Source: Lytechinus pictus
Lineage: Eukaryota > Echinodermata > Echinoidea > Temnopleuroida > Toxopneustidae
Reading direction: 5' to 3'
DNA length: 64,000 nucleotides
Assembly (NCBI RefSeq): GCF_037042905.1
Contig: NC_087246.1
Coordinates: 36,636,001-36,700,000 of the forward strand
Under the pieces are notes generated by a model. It ran no database searches. It saw only the letters and a program-made list of their open reading frames with translations, and was not told where the DNA came from. Shown here in pieces: positions 61,301 to 64,000 of this stretch (its first letter is position 1; every line of letters begins with the position of its first letter). The translations under genes were made by a program, and so were the position numbers.

Positions 61301-64000
61301 CAGGTATGCGCGCGCGTTTCCGCGCGTAACGCTTTCAACGCAACGCAGAAACGCCGTTTTTTATATCATTGCATTGATAATATAATTCTGAGCAATTTGA
61401 TACCTTGATCAACCTTCTACGATCATTAATAACGAAATTAACACCCGTTAAAGTTTGCAGCACGTGTGCGCGCGAGCTCTTACTATAGGCCATATATGGG
61501 CAAAAACATGCCTATTAAAAATTCACTGTAGCTCTTCAGAACGAACGGGGACCCCCAATTTTTCCTCACTCTTGGATATAGTCAATATCTCGTTTGGAGA
61601 TTTTGTGATGACATCAAAATCCCATTCGAAGTAAAAAAACATTTTTTCGGCAATTCATCATTTTTTATTTATTTATTATTTATTTATATTTGGCTGTATC
61701 TTCGTTATTAGTGGTCGATTTTCTCTCAAATTTTGATATGATGTATTGAAGACAATTCTCTACAAATAACGTGAGAGTAATTTTCACTTTCGACCACAGC
61801 ATCAGTGTGTTATGACTTGTTTAAGTTTTTGCTATTTTTTTCTGGACCTAATTTTTGGGAATTTTTTAAAGAAAATGCTTCATTAATCAATTGTACGGTC
61901 TTGCTGAAATTGTTAAGCCCACCTGCTTTGCGGTTACTTATGTAGGACATATTTTGTAATTTTGCCGGAACTTTTTAAGGGGCAATTTTAACATTGTAAA
62001 ACATCATTTATGTATTTTTGTAGTAAACGCTGCAATATTTAAACGCTATTGGGTTGAAAATTTTTATTCCGGACATTTTGCGGAAATTCCTGGATTTTTT
62101 TTCTGTTTGTTCATTTTTACTAAATATAACGTATAACAAATTTTCAGGTACCTTCTGTGAAATGAAAAAATTGTGCAATTTAGTTAATTACACATGTTCC
62201 CGAAATTTTGCGGGAAAATTGCCAGTATTTGAATCTTTTACCTGACTTTTTTCAGTAAAAATCATCAAGAAAGAATTTTCAAGTAAATGTCAAAGTCATA
62301 CACAATTAATAAATGGATATTGAAAATTTTTGACGGAAAATATTATTTGAAATGTTAAAAAATTTGCAGAAATTTGGCAAATATTTACAAAAAAAATCTA
62401 CTTGGTTCTTTTATCAAATACATCACTGATGAGTTTTGATGTGAATGCTGTGAAATTATAGCATTGTGGAACTTCTCATTAAAATCTATTGAAATGTAGC
62501 AGAAAATTTGAACAAAAATATTTAAGATATTTTAGCTTTTTAAAAGTATCACCTATGAATTTTCAAGTATTCTGTGAAATTAATACCCACTGACATTGTG
62601 AAATGTCAGTGGGTGAAATCTTTAAAAAAAATGCTCAAAGTACAAAGAATTTTTAACAAGATTTTGCATAAAAAACATCAAACTGTCGATTAAAAATTAG
62701 CTGCTGTGAAAATTAAGTCGCCTTTCATTGCGCAATTTTGGAAAGCCAATTTCGGTAAAATCGTCTGAGATTTTTGGAGAGTTTTTAAGGCATTTTACGT
62801 GCTCCCAACTTTATTTCGTATTTAACATATTGCATTATCACCACCATCATTATAATCATCACGATTGTCATCACTACATTTATAATCACATTTAGCAATG
62901 GTCAAAATGTATTCCTTTGATGTCTATGATCAAGATTATCAATCATATCTGAATGATTCATTCCCGGGATTCATTTTATACAACATTAGCCGACAATGAA
63001 TGAAAAATCATGACAGACCACCTAATTCGTCCGCATGACGAATTAAAATCTAGTTATTATTATTATTATTATTATTATTTATTTTGGCAGTGAAAAGTAT
63101 AGAAATTGGTACAATGAAGTACAACACATAATAAACATAGTATAGATTGAGCACCCACTGGACTGCCAGGGTCAAATAAAGTTAACTGAATTACTGTAGT
63201 CAATGAAGACCATTTGACCCTATCCAGTGGGTGCTTACATAAAACAGAAGCGGATAAAAGAGTGAGTATGAACAAAAAGGCTTAAGATCAATTATAATAG
63301 AATAACATAGGTCTACTTGATATCACTTCATCTTAACTTAAAATATCAATATCAATGAATTTAAATTTAAAAATAAAATAGTCGTTACGAAGATATAAAA
63401 ACAACAAGGATAACTGCCACAAACACAATCCTATAATAATAAACTCCTTCAAAGATAAACATGGTCATTCATCACCGGCTAAGCACAAAATTGTGTCATC
63501 GTCAGAACAACGTCATACCATGGTATGAAAAGCGAGCAAAATTCTAACACTGGCTATACTGGTAACAAGCCCGGTATATATGGGGCAGACTTTTGGAGAA
63601 AGAGAGCAAGCTGGAGCAGAGAACAAGCCTGATAATCTCCGTTGAGGCTGATTCATCGGACCGACTTGGTCCTGATGAAGACACCCCTCATGTGTAACTC
63701 TTATTAACTCTAACCTGCCAATCTGAGCCTTGAATTCCTTATTTGCTTGCGTCCATCTTTCCTTCTCTCCTCCCAGACCACTGATCAGGGTAGAGGCAGC
63801 CTCCATCTTCCTTCGACAGTTCTCTGCATCATCAAGGAGATCCTACAACAAAAGCAAACATATTCTTTTGAGAATAACATTACCCTACACTTGCTGATGG
63901 TTTGTTAAACGAGGCCATTGGAGAATCTGTTCATAAGATATAGACAAGCAAATATACTTATGAGAATAACATAATACTCTAGATTTGCTTACCATTGTAT
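39991..64000 (-). CDS. DNAH5/DNAH8: Axonemal outer-arm dynein heavy chain (DNAH5/DNAH8 class), 3' part of gene
   Basis: This protein is an ATP-driven motor of outer dynein arms in cilia and flagella. Fifteen complete exons plus 8 bp of a sixteenth encode the last 1154 residues of a protein that is normally about 4500-4600. In order they cover the end of the stalk coiled coil, AAA5, the strut coiled coil, AAA6 and the C-terminal domain. The phase of every junction matches. Diagnostic blocks are [78 protein letters not shown] and the ending [14 protein letters not shown]. The tail shares features of vertebrate DNAH5 and DNAH8, so it may represent their single invertebrate counterpart (the sea urchin alpha-type chain). 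No frameshift is present. Introns hold many transposons. Confidence 0.95.
42885..43190 (-). repeat. Probable LINE 3' end plus G tract
   Basis: TTTCAATTTCAATTTATTAA starts an AT-rich block with CCTATGGCTTGCTAAAC, similar in layout to 10962-11260. A run of about 18 G lies at 43170-43187. No coding sequence is attached. Confidence 0.35.
44058..44880 (+). repeat. Tandem satellite-like block of C/A runs, ~375 bp super-period
   Basis: The phrase GGTTATCACCCAAAATGTAA followed by GGTC, TTTTTAA, C runs and A runs recurs many times. A longer unit starting GGGCGTAAATCTGTCCCCAA repeats at 44058 and 44433. The Phe/Gly-rich minus-strand frames are artefacts of the homopolymers. Confidence 0.85.
45734..46256 (-). 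CDS. DNAH5/DNAH8: Dynein heavy chain, exon before last
   Basis: Encodes [19 protein letters not shown], a Gly run ([11 protein letters not shown]), then [55 protein letters not shown] and [15 protein letters not shown]. It ends [13 protein letters not shown] at donor CAG|GTAAGG. The acceptor ATTTAG leaves one base that completes a Thr codon. This is the core of the C-terminal domain. Confidence 0.96.
46659..46951 (-). CDS. DNAH5/DNAH8: Dynein heavy chain, C-terminal domain exon
   Basis: Opens [20 protein letters not shown] after ATCAG and includes [31 protein letters not shown] and [10 protein letters not shown]. The donor is AC|GTAAGT, phase 2. [12 protein letters not shown] is near-invariant in axonemal dyneins. 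Confidence 0.97.
47486..47728 (-). CDS. DNAH5/DNAH8: Dynein heavy chain, start of C-terminal domain
   Basis: Runs from [20 protein letters not shown] through [20 protein letters not shown] and [14 protein letters not shown] to FMQ. The acceptor is CACCAG and the donor CAG|GTAAGA; both ends are phase 0 (81 codons). Confidence 0.97.
47910..47965 (-). repeat. Fragment of tRNA-derived SINE (3' part)
   Basis: On the minus strand it reads ACTCCCCAGGGAGTGGAGAT followed by TGTGCATTGCATACAC. This matches the 3' region of the SINE at 52578-52920. Confidence 0.5.
48110..48335 (+). repeat. Decayed tRNA-derived SINE
   Basis: GGGTTCTGACTCTTGCCTTT and the B-box-like GAGTTCAAATCC match the head of the SINE at 52578. 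GGGTACCCAGCAGAAT matches its body (GGTACCCGGTAGAATG). The A box is degraded. Confidence 0.6.
48443..48595 (-). CDS. DNAH5/DNAH8: Dynein heavy chain, late AAA6 exon
   Basis: Opens [20 protein letters not shown] and continues [19 protein letters not shown]. The acceptor is GGTCAG and the donor CAG|GTTTGT; 51 codons, phase 0. GGWVLLQN is one of the strongest dynein signatures. Confidence 0.97.
48983..49609 (+). repeat. Repeat family K copy 2, short form
   Basis: It has the same two ends as 9251-10350 but fewer internal units (about three), so it is 627 bp. TGACCTTTGACCTTGGTCAT occurs twice. It sits in a dynein intron. Confidence 0.85.
49805..50034 (-). CDS. DNAH5/DNAH8: Dynein heavy chain, AAA6 exon
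   Basis: Encodes [20 protein letters not shown], then [20 protein letters not shown] and [20 protein letters not shown]. The acceptor is CTTCAG with two carry-over bases; the donor is AAT|GTGAGT. GSDPT and MGQGQE are the AAA6 hallmark motifs. Confidence 0.97.
50103..50562. mobile_element. MITE with CAGAGCTGCCAAGT termini
   Basis: CAGAGCTGCCAAGT at the left and ACTTGGCAGCTCTG at the right are inverted. CAATAT lies immediately outside both ends, a likely target duplication. It is 460 bp, AT-rich, with repeated CAGTATTTT and ACGTACTA words and no ORF. It lies in a dynein intron. Confidence 0.75.
50758..51045 (-). CDS. DNAH5/DNAH8: Dynein heavy chain, AAA6 N-terminal exon
   Basis: Encodes [31 protein letters not shown] and [20 protein letters not shown], then [20 protein letters not shown]. 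The acceptor is ATTAG and the donor [18 protein letters not shown] is conserved across axonemal heavy chains. Confidence 0.96.
51363..51772. repeat. ~39 bp minisatellite at the 5' end of a dynein intron
   Basis: GGGTCTGTTTTGTAAGTCTA and ACCACTGTTTTCAA-type units recur at about 51391, 51433, 51473, 51514, 51550, 51590, 51628, 51663, 51701 and 51740 (spacing 35-42). The last unit runs into the exon donor at 51773. Confidence 0.85.
51774..51964 (-). CDS. DNAH5/DNAH8: Dynein heavy chain, AAA5-AAA6 linker exon
   Basis: Encodes [40 protein letters not shown] and [20 protein letters not shown]. The acceptor is TATCAG; the donor is AAAG|GTCAGT, which overlaps the minisatellite consensus. Confidence 0.95.
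52017..52132. mobile_element. hAT-type MITE with perfect 8 bp target duplication
   Basis: The ends are CAGTGGCGGACCGTGACC and its inverse GGTCACGGTCCGCCACTG. TTGTTATC lies at 52009-52016 and at 52133-52140. An 8 bp duplication and CAGTGGCG-type ends are typical of hAT elements. At 116 bp it is almost wholly palindromic. It lies in a dynein intron. Confidence 0.92.
52318..52430. mobile_element. Diverged copy of palindromic MITE D
   Basis: AAAGCTTAACGATTGGTTTG on the left and AATCAATCGCTAAGCTTTGT GTTG on the right are inverted and match the arms of 25583-25710 with changes. Confidence 0.55.
52578..52920 (+). repeat. tRNA-derived SINE
   Basis: The head AGCCGTGGTGTAGTGG contains a perfect pol III A box (TGGTGTAGTGG, 52586-52596). 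GTTCAAATCC at 52631-52640 is the B box. Between them CTCTCGCCTTGTAATCAGAG resembles an anticodon arm. There is no acceptor-stem closure, and a unique body follows, so it is a SINE rather than a tRNA gene. Relatives are at 48110-48335 and 47910-47965. The 3' end is approximate. Confidence 0.8.
53171..53285 (-). CDS. DNAH5/DNAH8: Dynein heavy chain, exon after the strut
   Basis: Encodes [20 protein letters not shown] and [17 protein letters not shown]. The acceptor is CCCTAG and the donor CCAA|GTAAGA; two bases carry over at each end. RGSILYF is a strong dynein signature. Confidence 0.97.
53547..53790 (-). CDS. DNAH5/DNAH8: Dynein heavy chain, strut coiled-coil exon
   Basis: Encodes [40 protein letters not shown] and [19 protein letters not shown], then [10 protein letters not shown]. 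It is helical with heptad-like spacing and corresponds to the AAA5 strut/buttress. The acceptor is CTCCAG and the donor CCAG|GTATTT. Confidence 0.97.
54332..54514 (-). CDS. DNAH5/DNAH8: Dynein heavy chain, AAA5 exon (C-terminal side)
   Basis: Encodes [40 protein letters not shown] and [20 protein letters not shown]. The acceptor is TCTAG and the donor AGT|GTGAGT; 61 codons, phase 0. Confidence 0.97.
54591..54760 (+). repeat. Decayed fragment of repeat family K
   Basis: ACAAGTGGAGTGCCACTGGC followed by AGTCTCAACCTGCATTATG is the degraded left end of the family. AAGTGACCTTTGAC remains further in. Confidence 0.6.
55030..55185 (-). CDS. DNAH5/DNAH8: Dynein heavy chain, AAA5 middle exon
   Basis: Encodes [40 protein letters not shown] and [12 protein letters not shown]. 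The acceptor is GAACAG and the donor AAG|GTAAGT; 52 codons, phase 0. Confidence 0.97.
55453..56561 (+). repeat. Repeat family K copy 3, long form
   Basis: It has the same ends as the other copies. Perfect TGACCTTTGACCT is found five times (55666, 55819, 55982, 56145, 56343), about once per internal unit. It sits in a dynein intron. Length differs from copy 2 by whole units. Confidence 0.88.
56658..56981. mobile_element. hAT-type MITE with CAGGGTTCCCACAG ends
   Basis: CAGGGTTCCCACAG at the left and CTGTGGGAACCCTG at the right are perfectly inverted. Inner repeats of TCCATGACTTTTCCATGAC type are typical of a widespread hAT group. The 8 bp flanks (AGACTATC, CTAGTGTT) no longer match. It lies in a dynein intron. 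Confidence 0.8.
57016..57171 (-). CDS. DNAH5/DNAH8: Dynein heavy chain, AAA5 P-loop-like exon
   Basis: Encodes [40 protein letters not shown] and [19 protein letters not shown] sits at the degenerate Walker A position of AAA5. The acceptor is CTTCAG and the donor CAG|GTAAAG; 52 codons, phase 0. Confidence 0.97.
57447..58038. mobile_element. TTAA-flanked MITE J copy 3, next to a splice donor
   Basis: The ends TTAAAGAAGAATGAAAC and GTTTCATTCTCCTTTAA and the full interior match the other two copies. TTAA is at both edges. The right edge is 8 bp from the coding exon that ends at 58047. Confidence 0.88.
58047..58215 (-). CDS. DNAH5/DNAH8: Dynein heavy chain, AAA5 start exon
   Basis: Encodes [34 protein letters not shown] and [13 protein letters not shown]. 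The acceptor is TGACAG with one carry-over base; the donor is ACA|GTAAGT. Confidence 0.97.
59361..60075 (+). repeat. Repeat family L copy 1
   Basis: Begins AGGTGGTCTGTCTATGACAG and continues ATCACCTATTGATTTCGC, a TTTATT tract, GATGACGTCATCCAGGCGCC and a CG-rich phrase (GCGCGCGCGTTTCCGCGCGT). It repeats almost base for base at 60828-61542. Confidence 0.88.
60679..60827 (+). repeat. Tandem heads of repeat family L
   Basis: AGGTGGTCTGTC...GACAGATCACC with TTGATTTCGCCAGAATTTTC occurs at 60679 and 60740, just before the full copy at 60828. The heads look like stacked partial 5' ends. Confidence 0.8.
60828..63023 (+). mobile_element. Repeat family L copy 2, possible full element
   Basis: The left end AGGTGGTCTGTC and the right end GACAGACCACCT (63012-63023) are inverted. 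The first 715 bp duplicate 59361-60075. The rest is AT-rich with no transposase. A small perfect hairpin, CCCACTGACATT/AATGTCAGTGGG, lies at about 62587-62613. Confidence 0.55.
63053..63082. repeat. (ATT)n microsatellite
   Basis: TTATTATTATT repeats for about 30 bp. Confidence 0.85.
63151..63233. repeat. Short inverted repeat
   Basis: GCACCCACTGGACTGCCAGG with GTCAAAT at the left pairs with ATTTGACCCTATCCAGTGGG TGC at the right. It is probably a small MITE. Confidence 0.65.
63715..63842 (-). CDS. DNAH5/DNAH8: Dynein heavy chain, end of stalk coiled coil
   Basis: Encodes [20 protein letters not shown] and [20 protein letters not shown], ending IG plus two bases of Arg. The acceptor is TTGTAG and the donor CAG|GTTAGA (weak). 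GGEKERW is the conserved end of stalk helix CC2. Confidence 0.96.
63993..64000 (-). CDS. DNAH5/DNAH8: Dynein heavy chain, edge of next upstream exon
   Basis: The minus strand reads ATACAATG|GTAAGCAAAT at the window edge. A strong donor follows codons for Thr-Met in phase 0, which fits the stalk sequence expected before DLLDDAE. Only 8 bp are visible. Confidence 0.6.

Overview
The window looks like animal nuclear DNA, most likely from an echinoderm and probably a sea urchin. The genes are split by introns, the DNA is AT-rich, and dispersed repeats are dense. Several repeats fit echinoids: foldback elements whose arms are tandem 15-16 bp units (the architecture described for sea urchin TU elements), G-tract repeat ends, and words such as TAGGCCTA. 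The organism is inferred from gene and repeat character; no database was searched. There is no bacterial-style operon, CRISPR array, rRNA or intact tRNA gene.

Four protein-coding loci are supported. (1) 7946-9220, minus strand: a two-exon gene for a 146-residue charged protein I do not recognise, with matching exon phases and good splice sites. (2) 20787-22406, plus strand: FAM210A, two exons, 255 residues, a mitochondrial membrane protein with a DUF1279 domain. (3) 26957-28477, plus strand: RABIF (MSS4), two exons, 141 residues, a zinc-binding Rab partner. (4) 39991 to the right edge, minus strand: the 3' part of an axonemal outer-arm dynein heavy chain of the DNAH5/DNAH8 class. Fifteen complete exons and the edge of a sixteenth encode the last 1154 residues, from the end of the stalk through AAA5, AAA6 and the C-terminal domain. 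Every exon junction keeps phase.

Layout: 1-7.9 kb is repeats (a GCGAGCGCGAAGCGCGAGC tandem array, MITEs, a LINE reverse transcriptase fragment, two foldback elements). 7.9-9.2 kb is the unrecognised gene. 9.2-20.7 kb is repeats again, including a second LINE fragment and a 5 kb stretch bounded by inverted ends. 20.8-28.5 kb holds FAM210A and RABIF with several MITEs between them. 28.5-40 kb is gene-poor. 40-64 kb is the dynein gene, whose introns carry a 4.87 kb TIR-bounded block, hAT-type MITEs, tRNA-derived SINEs, a 39 bp minisatellite and a 1467 bp direct duplication.

The genes have no obvious joint function: one is mitochondrial, one acts in vesicle traffic and one in cilia. The most unusual content is in the repeats. 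Foldback elements have intact 9 bp target duplications, one element family carries arrays of perfect nuclear-receptor DR1 sites, and one transposon copy ends 8 bp from a dynein splice donor. I found no convincing undescribed multi-gene system.
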